Below, piece by piece: positions 22,642-34,508 of a stretch of 64,000 nt of DNA (position 1 is the first letter of the stretch; each line of letters begins with the position of its first letter). The stretch comes from Atriophallophorus winterbourni (Eukaryota; Platyhelminthes; Trematoda; Plagiorchiida; Microphallidae). The stretch is taken from contig JACCGJ010016124.1 of assembly GCA_013407085.1 (NCBI GenBank), forward strand, positions 1 through 64,000. Direction: 5' to 3'. The translations under genes were made by a program, and so were the position numbers. A model generated the notes under the pieces. It had not been told where the DNA came from. It did not search any database and worked only from the letters and a program-made list of their open reading frames with translations.

Positions 22642-22788
22642 TGTGTCGGCATTTCTCTCATCAACATATATAAATGTGACTCGTCGGCGATTAAAATTGA
22701 ACAAAATTCCCAAGGAAACCGCCAAAACGATTCCCCCACTTTTTCAATGACGATGGAAAGAAACGAAATCACCAATTCTTTAGTAATT
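22642..22788 (+). CDS. Large gene, exon 8
   Basis: Acceptor GTTTCTCCCCTACAG is strong. There are 49 codons and donor GTAATT|GTGAGT, phase 0-0. The peptide begins CVGISLINIYKCDSSAIK and ends MTMERNEITNSLVI, with two Cys. The composition is less Ser/Arg-rich than its neighbours, so it is a little less secure. Confidence 0.55.
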
Positions 22789-22899
22789 GTGAGTTTGTGA
22801 TTGGTTGTGTTCTCTAAAACATTTTTTAAATTCGTACATTTTATTTGTTCTTGAATTTCGATGTTTGAAACCAATCAGGAAACGAAAGTCATGGAAGGG

Positions 22900-23340
22900 A
22901 TTTGTAACGTTTCAGCTATAACATGTTTTGGAAACGATTCGGTCCCGATACAGCCTCTTTGTCAGACCAATGGTTTCAACTTTCAATTAAATTTACCTTA
23001 CCAATGCTGTGCAGTTTAAGATTGACTAACACCATCTAGATCGCACTCCCTGCATGCTGTGCTTTGGTCGTGTGCAGGTACGATCTACTTCCGTTGAGAG
23101 ATTGGCCTTCTTGCTTAATCCGTATGCAAACTACGCTTCATGCACGTTAATGCTTATCCACTGCCAGATGGCAGAGATATCCGCCTCATACAGTTTGTTG
23201 GATGCATTTCTACCAGCCTTGGCTATTTTAACAGCTTCAGTTCCTCGTTATCAAGACGCTACCATTTATCCAGATCGTATTTATCTAGAACTTAATCTGG
23301 GATCGGTGAATGATTTTCACTGAAATTGCGGGGTTGATTT
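22900..23340 (-). repeat. Unclassified GC-richer repeat
   Basis: The sequence is denser in GC than the surrounding intron. On the minus strand it contains ATTGGTCTGACAAAGAGGCTG, resembling CTTGGTCTGACGAAGCTTCTG on the plus strand at 43058-43078. This suggests a dispersed element. The coding frame (23054-23323 plus) shows no motif. Confidence 0.35.
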
Positions 23341-24353
23341 GTGAAAAGTTTGAATGTTGATAACGTGGAAGTGTCGAAATTGATTGAAATCAAGAAAGGG
23401 CAGAAGTGCCGACAAAATTGTGAATAGGTAGGACAACTCCATAATGTATGGTGCAATTTCGCAGCGGGTAAACATTAACCATTATGTGCATATGTATTAT
23501 GTATACAGGCTGATGCATCAGTGGACGGGTCAGTACACACACAAAACAATTAAGGAGAAATTTACCGTAAGCAAGAAAGCGCGTAGATTGATCTTGACTT
23601 CAACTATCTATGCGAATATTTTCAGCAGCCAAAACGGCCTGCACATTACTTAATCAACTTGAAATTATTAAAGTAATCGGAAATTAAACCCGAACACCTT
23701 TTATATTGACACATCCATCAGAATAAACGACTGCATCAATGCAACAAGTTAACTGTTAACTCCTCGAACATCAAATCTTTCTTTTAGTTTTCCCAATTTT
23801 CTGTCTTGAGGAATTTTTTCAATAGAAATTCCGCTTTAGGTAACAAAAATGCTGTGATTTTAATCATTCTATTCATGATTAGTAAGAATGAAACTATTGT
23901 TGTAATTTGTTGCGAGCAGACTGGTAGATAAACGTCAACGAGACCACACCATTACACTACATAAAAACATTACACGGTAAAGATTTTGCACACCGCTATA
24001 TTAGCGGTACTATTACAAAGCATATAATAATTCTTCATCCAACCAGATGTTGTCTTTGTATGCCCTTGATGCGAACATTTCACATCTCAGCATTCCTGTT
24101 ATCCCAAAATTTCTCTTTTACACCATTTATGTTATACCTATATTGAGTAACTTGTATTAATTTACCTATGTTTGCTGAAACAAATAAGACACTATATATA
24201 TTCCCAAAATGCTACCTAAGCCAACTTTAATTGCTATTAATCCTGCAACATAAATAGTAGTAAATAAGACTGAAAGTTAATGAATACTCTACTTCAACTG
24301 ACAATATCGCACATTTCTTCCCATTAACAATTTCAAACTTGCTGTCTGGACAG

Positions 24354-24596
24354 GAGGATGAATGTTGCGCAATCGCGAACATACCGCCAACTAAAAAGAG
24401 AAGCTTTTCTAATAAGGAGGACCGTAACACTCCACCTAAGAAATTGTCGAATTTGCAATGTTTCAATGGCTCAATGGTTCCACTACATCAGGGCTTTATG
24501 GATACTGCCAAGGTTTGTTTTGAGCAATCATTGGGCCGTCGTAGCGCACCGCCAACCATCACTTTTTCAGCTGAATGTGAAGGTGGTAATGTCAAA
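24354..24596 (+). CDS. Large gene, exon 9
   Basis: Acceptor TTGCTGTCTGGACAG, 81 codons, donor GTCAAA|GTGAGT, phase 0-0. The peptide begins EDECCAIANIPPTKKRSF and has five Cys, a basic first half and PPTITFSAECEGGNVK at the end. An earlier in-phase GT (after GCCAAG, 24513) would give a shorter 53-codon exon; the later donor is the better match. Confidence 0.62.
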
Positions 24597-26300
24597 GTGA
24601 GTTTATTAATACTTATCGAAGCTCAGTTTAGTAAAAGCAAAATTCAAACTTGTGAGATTATCTTCGTTCTGGGCAACAGTAAAACGTATTGATTGTTACA
24701 AATATTTGCAGACGAATAGAAAGCATGAAATCTCTCGTATTGTGTGCTGTCGTAAAGATGCAAAAATAACTTTCATTTAGAAAACAATTGAAAGTTATCG
24801 AATCTCGTATGTAGTAATGACACACATTCACGATTTTAGTAATGCTCAGCAAATCAGTCTTTTGAAGCTCCTCTATAATTTAAATTCTAATTGTTGAAAT
24901 AAAAATTATGTAGAGGAGTTTAATGGTATGGTTTCAATTCTGAGGCAAGCTTCGTCACACCAAATGTCATGATCGGGACAGAATATGTGAGTAAATTGTA
25001 TTCGATCCATCAACTCTGTTTGACCTTTGAGTAGACTATGTAAACCAAAGGCTATCAAGTTACAGATATGAGCATGATCAGTGGTCAGTTTGCCTAACGG
25101 AGTTTCTTCAAGTTAATCGGATATAGGTGTGCTTGTTCGAGACCGATTGGAACTGGCTCACGTTTAAAATGTGCATAACTAAAGTAGTAAAGTTGGAAAA
25201 ATCATTTCACAAATATAATTAAATATTTATTGTGTTCGCTATCCTGTGCTCACATCAATGCTGAGAGACAGATTATGTAGATCTCTGTCCCATTCAACCT
25301 ATTGACGTAGTTGAGCAAGTTCAACTGCATCCGCATGTAAGCATTCACCATGCGGTTTATTACTGCAACTTTACATTTTAATAGTACCCAAATTGACGCT
25401 GTTACGCATATATAATACGTACTTAACAGATGCTGGATTACGATTGGGGGATTTATAATAACTAGCATATTCGGACTGCCTTTTGACACGCATTAGATTA
25501 TCCTCATATGATCCAGTGTCAGCCGATCTTGACGTAGTAACTTGTCCCAGATTGACAAATACACGCCGTTAGACACTGAGCCTGGTTTTACCTGCGTAAC
25601 TCGGCAAACTTCCACGATAACGTAGAGCTGATGGAATGCAATGTATTACTATAGTGATAATTGGTCAGATGTTTGCCACCTACAATTTGTTGACCTGAAA
25701 TGGCCTTATGCAATCATCTCCTGCCCCTCTGCCTCACCAGATACAACATTACCCCCTGATTTAGTGTAGCTAGGTTCATTAGCGAAAATTCAACCTAATT
25801 ATACCATTGCGTATACAATTCTTCACAGCTAAAGTTACCATAGATGAATAAATGTGTGCACCAACGTCAAAGGGCAAACTTAATATGATTTATCAAACTT
25901 TAGAGAGCAGTTGATAAATATTGATTGCTAATTTACGGGAGTAGATCCAAAAAGTGAATTTTGTATTGCGGTGACGCACTGATTGACAAACGCAAATCGA
26001 CCATTAAATTAAAGATTTAGTTTTCCGCCATTCTGGTTAAAGGTTGGTGTCTGCTTTGATAGAAACCATTATTGAACGTAGCAAAAACAGAATACTAAAA
26101 TTTCGCACCTCTAACATTAGTTTCAATATAGAATTTCTGAGACAATAACAAATTTGGTCGAATAAAGCTTCTCAAAAGAGAAAAGGTTGTACCAATTCAG
26201 AATAGCAAAAATTACTTTCGGTGAAAACAAACATGCGTTCAAGTACTCACATTAGTTGACGATATCTCTGCGACTTGGTGGGACTCACGTGCTTCATATT
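24597..26300. other. Intron 9, left part
   Basis: AT-rich with one GC-richer patch at about 25.5-25.75 kb. No coding motif or exon was recognised. Confidence 0.4.
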
Positions 26301-26309
26301 ATAAATAAA

Positions 26310-26470
26310 TATTTGAAACAAAAAAGCTCATTTTATGCATTTGCATCACACAAACACATCGCGCGACCGGTTTCGTGCTGTCCTCACTCATCAGGGAGGG
26401 ACAGTAGGATCATGATCCGCATGCGCTTGAAACAGTGGACGAAAGGTAAACAAGTTGAATGGTCATGACC
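26310..26470 (-). ncRNA. Hammerhead repeat, minus copy (core intact)
   Basis: On the minus strand CTGATGA (26388-26394), GAAAC (26370-26374) and CCGGTC are intact. Helix II has GTG/CAC plus a changed loop (AGGACAG). Helix I is poor: CCCTCC faces GCGCGA. TTTCAAGCGCATGCGGATC and GTTTACC lie upstream, and AAATGAGC lies downstream. Confidence 0.75.
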
Positions 26471-26471
26471 A

Positions 26472-26565
26472 TGGCTTCAAACGCAGTCTACATTAGTGTT
26501 GTCTCATGTGATTGAACCAATTGGCCGTACCAATTGGGTATAAAATCGCAACTTGTTTAATATTG
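26472..26565 (+). repeat. Hammerhead repeat head, plus orientation, facing the minus copy
   Basis: GGCTTCAAACGCAGTCTACA, CTCATGTGATTGAAC and TTGGCCGTACCAA are followed by ATCGCAACTTGTTT. This is the head of a unit oriented opposite to the adjacent ribozyme copy, the same arrangement as at 12.5 kb. Confidence 0.6.
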
Positions 26566-26951
26566 GAAACATTGAACAAGCTTAAGACTACGATAACTTT
26601 GCACCTATTTATATCCACATTTTCAATATGAGCCATGTTCCAATACTCACTCAAAACGTAAGCGTATCAACGCCAAGGAAAGCCAGACAGCTGACGAATT
26701 CGACCGTGTGGTACATCACGCACAGTTCACGCCTAGATTTTGACGAATTATACTTTACGTGTTCAGTAAATATACATCGCCTTCACCAAAAATACTCAAA
26801 TATACATAATGATCTGAACATTTTTGTTGAATATGTTTTTAAAGTTAAACATTAAACACTTTTTTAGAATTAAACAAAATGGAAAATCCATAGGTTCTAT
26901 AGTGTATCCATAAAATCTTTCATGTAGTATGTTTTTATTGCTTCTTCACAG

Positions 26952-27089
26952 GAAAAAGAAATACCCATTCCGGAAGTACTCGCAAGTGTTACTGACTATT
27001 TTCAACCACCAATGAAGAGACCCACGCAGCGTGACTGCACCATAAGTCGAACCAGCTCCGAGATGTTGTGCAAACACCGTTCAAGCGCG
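26952..27089 (+). CDS. Large gene, exon 10
   Basis: Acceptor TTGCTTCTTCACAG, 46 codons, donor AGCGCG|GTAGGT, phase 0-0. The peptide starts EKEIPIPEVLASVTDYFQ and ends SSEMLCKHRSSA, basic in its second half, with two Cys. Confidence 0.62.
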
Positions 27090-27821
27090 GTAGGTTCCTG
27101 AATAAACCACACCAAACCGTCCATTTGACTCTTAGTAGCTTGAAATATTCTTTTTTTAAATCACTGCACGTTTATCATTGTTTTACATAATGACCAGTTT
27201 GTATTCATTCTATGTTCCAAGCAGCCGCGTGAAATGATAATCATGGGAAAATAACCTTGTCCTATCATAAAATGCGCACGAGTTTAGATCACTAAAAACT
27301 GGTGAACATATTCCCTTATCTTCCATCTAGAGAATTACACATAGTTTATATATCAACTTCGATTCAATTCTTTGTATTCGAATGCTGAAATACGTTGGAA
27401 AACCAGTTATGTCACTAGCTATGTAAAACCTTTCTAAAATTAATAATATAAATGAAACACTTGGAGGAAAATTAAAGATTTAACTACAAATCATTAATGA
27501 TGGTGAAATATTTATATCTGAGCATTGGTACCGTGTTGGGGCACGAGTCTTGCCGCTAATGGGTCCTAGTTTCTAATGCGCAGAAGATCACATTCTAGAA
27601 ACTCTGCTGAACTCCATTTTCCTGGTCTCCCGGAATGTTTTAACGGTGAGATGACAGAATATATTACCAGATTTGTGTGTTTATAAATCGAGCTGTTTGA
27701 TAACCGAATGAATTTCGCTTTGCAAATTGCTGAGTTCTCTCGAAAGTGAGACAAGTTGATTACAAGTTGTTATTAGATTTTCTGAAAAAAAATTATTTAT
27801 CATTTTTTCGTTCACATGCAG

Positions 27822-28028
27822 GTGAACAATGTCGTATACACCGAGAACGAGTACCGGTCAAAGTTTAAAACGGAAAACCTACAATTAGATAACACGCTTG
27901 ATCCAAAGATGTGTTCTCGTTACGAAAGTTTGGAATTCTATCGCCAGAGAGCTGATTCGCTAAAAATGCAAAATTGTGGTCAAAATCCAGAACACAATTT
28001 CTCCTACGAAATGCAGAAAATGTCAAGG
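27822..28028 (+). CDS. Large gene, exon 11
   Basis: Acceptor TTTCGTTCACATGCAG, 69 codons, donor TCAAGG|GTAAAG, phase 0-0. The peptide starts VNNVVYTENEYRSKFKTE and ends NFSYEMQKMSR; charged, with two Cys. The frame stays open for another 87 codons past the donor, so a longer exon form or retained intron is possible. Confidence 0.6.
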
Positions 28029-28299
28029 GTAAAGTCCGGATATTGTAAATTATTGAAAATAATCCCAAATAGCTATGTAATCAGAAAATTTACAATACGT
28101 CAATTAACTGATATTCAACATCGTTCAGTTGAACGTAATGATCATTCAACTGCATTGAATGGATTTAGAGAATTCCAGAAATTTTGTAATATCGGGAGCC
28201 TTGAGTTTAGCAGCATCACAGAAATCGAGGATATATGTAATAAATCACCAATGTTGCTATCATTAGAGTATGACATTCGTATTACGTGAGATTTCAATC

Positions 28300-28915
28300 A
28301 CCCAAAATGTGGTTCGAAGTAAACATTGCACGTTTCCGTTTCCCAAAGAAATTTCTAAGTGAGAAATATAATGGTGAATTTTCAACCAAGAATCGACAAC
28401 AGTCGAAACTTTGAATCCGTACCTGCTTAAATTAACTCATTGGATTTTGTATGTGATTTAGCGGGTGATTTTCGGCGTGGTGCATATAAAAGTTCGATTT
28501 GACTTAACTTCATATACATCGTTTTGTAATGATCATTAGCTAAAATATCAAGAAATCGGAGGAATGGAAAATCGCAGTAACATACGATCAACTAAATTGA
28601 TCAATAATGAATAGGAGAGCGACGTCGTACCATGGCGATGTTGCCCAGGGTTGTTTTTTATAATATTTAACAAGACAGATGTGTGCAATGAATATTGTTA
28701 GAGGATTAGGGTTATTATAATGCATACCTCAAGTACGAATCAGCATACTTCATTATTACACTGCTATCAACGCTGTTAAGGCTAAAGTTTAAGAGACACC
28801 AAGATAAAGTTTTACATTCTGGCGAAGATTACTTCCTTATTCAAAATATGATTGTCATTGTGGGATTTTCGACGATTGAATATTTGGAAATATTGAGGAA
28901 TAATGGCGATTCAGG
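28300..28915. other. Intron 11, left part
   Basis: AT-rich sequence with stops in all frames. Nothing recognised. Confidence 0.35.
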
Positions 28916-28919
28916 CGTG

Positions 28920-29170
28920 TGCAAAAAAAGATATAGGACACGCTTTACGTTTGAATGCTAAAAAGTCGCAGAAAAACCTGATCATTGTCGATAATTTGGT
29001 ATGATCAACGAAGTGGTCTAAGTCACAGTTGTTATTCTTCACTGTAATTCATACACATCTGTATAAGAAAAGAATCTAGCATAGAACCTTGAAGAACTTC
29101 ACACAGGTTATCTATGGTACTTGACAGAGAGCTACCTATATGAACTTGGACTTGGAACGAAATATGCCCC
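28920..29170 (-). mobile_element. Reverse transcriptase remnant
   Basis: On the minus strand VHIGSSLSSTIDNLCEVLQG leads into SMLDSFLIQMCMN, a decayed form of the GVPQGSVLGPLLFLLYIND block of CR1/Jockey-type RTs. No catalytic box remains. It is a short, old fragment. Confidence 0.45.
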
Positions 29171-29639
29171 TATCAGAATCAGAAAAATTTCCATTGTTCA
29201 TTTATTAGCAATCTTTTACCGGAATGACGGGAAAATAATCAAGAAACTGGTTGTTTAGGGTTAATGCGGGTGTGTGGGAGCACCGACATACATTAGCCTT
29301 TTTGAACGTCTTCAGCGCTTGACTAGTTATTTTTCGATAGAACCATAATTGAACGTGCGCATTATCTCAACAATGACTTTCAGTTATATCTTTGCTTATC
29401 GATTTACCTCTGTTTGAAATCTTGAAATGCTGACGGCTAGCAACCCGAAAACTGTTCTGAAATGGAAGCGTGGGGATTTAATTCTTTAATTGAACAACGT
29501 AGATGAATTTTAACTGAGTGAAACACTCATACAGATTCGGCAGTGGCAGATTAATTACATATTACGGGAGTCGCAATAGAACGAACTTTCAACCTTACTG
29601 AAATTGAAGATACAAGAGAATTATCAGATCGTTCTAAAA

Positions 29640-30660
29640 AGATAGGATCATAAATTTCGTTGTGCTGCTCGCATCAGAACATAAAGTGTACAGTGTTGAA
29701 GCGAGCAGAGTGGATGCTGAATAAAGCTAGCAATAATCCTACTAATCGGCACCGTTTTCATATGGTACCCAAGAAATTGACTTCACGTATTTCAGATGAG
29801 AAGCGCACCAATTACTGCTGCTGTCAAAAAATGGAACGCAACCCTAAGTTACTATACAAAATCATGAAAGCAAAGCAAAAATCAAACCAAACATTTTAGG
29901 CGTTCATAATGGTGAAAGACCACGTTGGAAACCACAAACGATGTCGCGATTCATTGGTCTAAAGCATTTGTGCTAACTGTTTCAGTGGAACGTTCTGTGT
30001 ATTCAGGCAACTCGGGAATCGAAATATTGAATGAAATTTTCATAAATACAGAGATTGCCATAAGTCAAATGGTCAATTTGAATGTAAGAAAATTCCAGAT
30101 GCGGATGGCCTCAAGCTTGATGTTTTCATGTTCTGTGAACCGCTTTTCAGGTAGTTTAACCAATCACAGAGTGGTGCCAGAAGATCGGAAGTCTGGCGTA
30201 CTTACACTCACTCAATGATGATTTCCTTTGGAAGCTGGAAACTATCGTCAACCCGTCAACCTATCACCCGTGTAATGCTGTCTGTGATGATGATGATGAT
30301 GATTAATAAGGCAATGGAGCGTATATTCTCGGAAAGAATGTTCTCACACTTTGAAACGCGTAATGTTTTCGCTGTCGCAGCATGGATTTTGATCTCATCG
30401 ATAGTGTCTAGGGAATCTTCTCAGCGTTTAATAGCGGTATCTACATTCACTTTTGCTACATGGACATTACGAAAGCTTTTGACAGAGTTAATAACCACTT
30501 GCTTTTTCAAAATCTAATGCATTTTATAAACTGTAATCCACTTCCTTTATGGCTGTGCGACTCCTTGTGAGATTGCCACGGAAAAGTTAGAGTAAATGGA
30601 GTCCTATCAAATAACGTTAAATCCACCAGCTGTCTCACAATGATATGCGCTGAGTCCATG
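29640..30660 (+). mobile_element. Non-LTR reverse transcriptase remnant, plus strand
   Basis: Decayed blocks occur in the expected order across frames: PKLLYKIMKAKQKS linker, a NYRQPVNLSPV motif (about 30241), AMERIFSERMFSHFETRNVF (30312-30371) and MDITKAFDRVNNHLLFQN (about 30461-30514). A (GAT)n run at 30285-30302 interrupts it. Stops and shifts are frequent. It differs from the family at 1-2261. Confidence 0.65.
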
Positions 30661-31820
30661 GTTCATGTAGTTAATGTATTAATGTAGTGATGCGAGCTGC
30701 ATTCACTGATTGAATTAATATTACAAAGGCTGTAAAAAGTGTTCCTTGTAGTCTAAAGGTAGGAACATTAAATTATCCAAAATCAATATTGTGCAGTTTA
30801 TCATTTCGAGTTGTACGACAAAGAATTGTTACATTCTAGCTTTATGTGAGTTGTCAAACGGTGTTCGCTAAGTAGTCATTTCGATTATCTATTCTTACAT
30901 AAAACCGTAATTGCAAAAATGACTGAGTTAAGACTGTTAGAATTAAACCTACCGTGGCAAACATTGACGTTGGTCTACTGCAAATCCACTGCTTCGTCTT
31001 AGGAGAGTCAGATTTTGTCGCGACATATTCAATACATTGGAAGGGAATCGGCGTTCAGTAACTGCGCGACTGGGTCCATACAAGATTTTCACCGAGTTTG
31101 GATATTCAATGCCTACTGATAGTCAAACATCAAACATTCGTGTGTTTTTCAGTCAACAGTTTTTATTGCATGGTGTTGATTTTTGAAACTCATTTTTTGA
31201 GTGATGGGCACGACTACCTCAAGTTTTCGGCGATATAGTATTTAGACGATGGGTTTCGAGTTATTAGGAGATTGAACAGCACGACAAAATATCGCCACCC
31301 TCAGTGCAGCTGCATTGGGCAATAGTATCGGATTGTCGAGTAAAGTAGTTTCAAGTTAGCGGAATTCAGCTTATCTGAGTTTACGCTCTCACCTTCTGTT
31401 CATGTCATGAATTCGTTGCTCGTCTACGAACAGAGCCATGCTGATTTCAGGGACAACTAGGAGAGTGATATTTTAATTGTCTTGTTGGACCTCTAAGATT
31501 GTTTTTTTTCCGAAAATTATAACTTCATAATAATAATCTATCCGAAGTGTTTGATAGCCGCGATGTTTTGACAATCTTTACAAAGTTTGTTCGGAAAATC
31601 TCATCATTTGATTACCTGCTCCCACGCGTAGGCTACTTATTTCAGCATTGCCAAATTTTATCAGCTGGTAACAATCTCATGCGAATAAAACGTCTGAATT
31701 AATCTAGAATTTCTAACTTTTTTACCATTTTTTAACATTTATCCCAATACAATAAAATTGAATGAGTAATCAACGTAAGACTAAGTTGTCAGAGCTTTCG
31801 TAACTGCATTTTTTCTCTTT
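30661..31820. other. Intron 11, right part
   Basis: Possible worn element sequence near 30.9-31.5 kb (GC-richer), but no motif can be defended. Confidence 0.3.
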
Positions 31821-31825
31821 GTCAG

Positions 31826-32026
31826 TGCAATCATTACATGGAACAAACACGACCGAATAACGCAAACTGGTTTCTGCCACAAATGCAGCCCATTACAAGC
31901 ACACCGCAATCGCGGGCCCCTCGTTCTCCTTTGATGCGCACCATGTCGCGTTCCATGCCTAGTTTGGGTCCCGATCGATCTTATAAATACGAGATTTGCA
32001 CGAACGATGTTAGACTTGTGAATCAG
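31826..32026 (+). CDS. Large gene, exon 12, with a GC donor
   Basis: Acceptor TTCTCTTTGTCAG, 67 codons, donor AATCAG|GCAAGT, phase 0-0. GCAAGT is the usual rare GC-AG form, and no GT donor is available before a stop at 32039. The peptide starts CNHYMEQTRPNNANWFLP and has a Pro/Arg/Met/Ser run (RAPRSPLMRTMSRSMPSL), with two Cys. Confidence 0.62.
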
Positions 32027-33236
32027 GCAAGTTCGCGGTAGTTATTAGATAATTTGACAACTCAATATCCTATTTTCCCTTAATCGCATCAAATTATCAA
32101 ACGCTGGATATGGTTGTTAGCAGAAATTATTATTAACGTCTGTCAACATTGCGTGAATTAAATTTCTAACAACTATTTCGTCGTAATCCTGTCGGTTCGC
32201 CTTATTTCTTACAGGTAAACACGATTTGTTAACATATTAACCGTAAGGCTATTTAATTGACTTGATCTTGTGTACTTTGGCTGAAGCATATGACTGAGAC
32301 AAACACCATACTATATGACAGTTTTGTAGTAGTTGTGTAAACAACATCCCGATATCTACAATTAGCTCTAAACGGAACTCCCCCAATTGTGCCTAGGTGT
32401 TTTTACTTAATTGTGGCTTTCATGGTCAAGTCCATTGAATTTCTAGCGACGTTGCAAAATGTTTTGCACAACGTGTGCTTGTTGTCTTGCCCCACCGAAT
32501 ACCACTTGCTTGTATTCTTACTACTACTGCTTACTATTTGAAATCTTATCAGACCATTTGATGATAAATTTAATATGCAAGCATTTGTTGAAAATGACAT
32601 TTTCGTGTGTCGTGATTTTGTTCTTTACCTTACATATATGGTGCACGCCGAAGGGGAGATTTTAATATTAGTTTCATCTGTAAACAATCTTGTCAGGTTC
32701 TTTGTCACATAATCCAAAAATACGATGTTTTATCTCTTCATTTCTTTAAATTATCGTGCTAAATTTCTATTTCTGAAAAATCGTGTACACGAATAAAGTC
32801 ATTTTCTTCATTTTATTCTTCTATTTCATAACGAGTTCTCATGACAGATCTTTCGATTTCAGTTTACACCCTAATCGTCAGGAGTATTATCATCGATCCA
32901 AATATTTCACAAGCACGCGTCGTTATTTTATGTTAATTTAAGGTTGCAGTCAGTAGTAAAGACATTTTGAAGTGCGAATCCACTAATCTAAGTTCAGCAC
33001 TCCGTTACTCTCATCATGGACTCGAGAACAGGCAACAACGGTGTTATATTAACCGTAATCTAACAAGTACACGAATAATTCATTATCTATTACACAAACG
33101 AATAATTAGAATAAGATTATACATTTTCGACAGTTCATTGTGTATTAACTCCAAATTGTTCACTATATTTAATACTTCAAATCGCTTCAAGCAACTGTTC
33201 ATAACTTCCGAACGAAACATATCACACTTACGACAG

Positions 33237-33413
33237 AAACTCACTTCTCCGGAATGCCTTTTCAAACCGAGACCTCCAGTACTGGTTTGTGTTCCGCCGA
33301 ATCAAACAAACGAACAATCGAGGCCACCGGCTTGTAAATGTGACTGCACATCAAAGATGATGTCTCCGCAGCTCATGGAATGTCGATCTGCTCGAGAACA
33401 AAAGTCTCTTCGG
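33237..33413 (+). CDS. Large gene, exon 13, Cys-rich
   Basis: Acceptor CACTTACGACAG, 59 codons, donor CTTCGG|GTTGGT, phase 0-0. The frame is open for about 600 bases here, so the exact ends are less certain. The proposed piece starts KLTSPECLFKPRPPVLVC and holds PPACKCDCTS, giving five Cys. Confidence 0.5.
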
Positions 33414-34124
33414 GTTGGTCTGGTTCGAAACATCTTTAAAGTTGAATTTACCACATTTAAAACTGATTCGGAATTTCTTTCTCAGGTCGCCATTTTGGAT
33501 TCTAATAATAATAATGCCTATAAAATGCGATGCAGCAGAAATTATGTGAAAATAGACAGTTGATTTTTGTTGTAACATGAGCGTAAATAGTGTGCTGTAA
33601 ATACTGCGTTTCATCCATTCATGCGAGAATGCCAGCGGGTGGCATTCCTGTGGAGCAATTTGAGACTGTTTTGTTGAATATAGGATGTATGCATTGTAGA
33701 GGTTGATGTATTTATGTGTTTTGCTCAGAATAATAGGAAATTCTTTTACACATATTTATACATTCTAATTATTAGAAATAAAGCATAGGGTAACCTGCGC
33801 ACAATGACGTTTTCGATAAAACCTCGAGAAATTGAATGATTCTTTTACCAAGGTGTGTGTGCCCGACCCGCGACTTTTGGAACGCCGAAGACCGTGCTCA
33901 CCCAGAGAATTGCAGTTAGCGTGCCAATCTGAAGTAAGCAAAAACTATTATTTTTATGAAAAATCTTTCTGCGAAATTTTAGTCTGTTCAAGTTTTAAAT
34001 AAAAAAGCAAGAAGTTAAATCTTGCCCATATATGATCATAATTGTGTAATCACCTAATGAAATGTAAATTACACGTGGTTATTTTAATTAGCTCAAATTT
34101 AAGTTGCGCGAAGTATACTCTATC

Positions 34125-34265
34125 TCAATACAAGCGCAATTTGTTTACCATTCTTCCACTGTTTCAAGCGCATGCTGATCCTGATACACTGTCCCTACCT
34201 GATGAGTGCAAACAGCACGAAATCGGTCGTCGGGTGTTTTGGTGAAAATGTATACAAAGGCGCAT
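34125..34265 (+). ncRNA. Hammerhead repeat with intact catalytic core
   Basis: CTGATGA (34199-34205), helix II GTGC/GCAC closed by AAACA, GAAA, then CGGTC as the cleavage triplet (GTC). Helix I can form between CCCTAC before the core and GTCGGG after the cleavage site, with one mismatch. Helix III is very short (T-CG-G type), typical of minimal type I hammerheads that act best as dimers. GTTTACCATTCTTCCACTG lies upstream. It sits in an intron, sense to the large gene. Confidence 0.82.
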
Positions 34266-34433
34266 TTTTATGCGCTATCTCTCTAAAAGATTGTGCTCAC
34301 TTTGCTAGTTTAAATATTTGAAATATCCTGTTGCCAATAAATTCAATGCTTTTATGAAAGAATGGTCATATATATGACTAACTAAAACCTCATTGTAGCG
34401 TTTCGCTCCGGTCATGAAAACTTGAAAGACCAG

Positions 34434-34508
34434 TGGCAAACAAAAGCGGAACGTATTTCATATCGATGTTATTCAATTGACTCATCGAGCGACTCGTCTT
34501 CAGCGATA
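34434..34508 (+). CDS. Tentative extra exon of the large gene
   Basis: After GAAAGACCAG come 25 open codons starting WQTKAERISYRCYSIDSSSD, then donor GCGATA|GTAACA, phase 0-0. The composition (Ser/Asp/Arg) matches the neighbours, but the acceptor lacks a pyrimidine tract. An alternative acceptor at 34398 would break the phase. Confidence 0.35.

Noticed and set aside
25250..25489. Minus-strand 79-codon frame as a gene
   Set aside because: No motif, no splice signals, and composition like the surrounding intron.
30285..30302. (GAT)n run as a CRISPR-like or regulatory array
   Set aside because: It is a simple trinucleotide run of about six units inside an RT remnant.
32943..33040. A separate exon upstream of exon 13 (VAVSSKDILKCESTN...)
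   Set aside because: It is open, but the only GT nearby (CAACG|GTGTTA) is out of phase with the rest of the gene, and the acceptor is weak.
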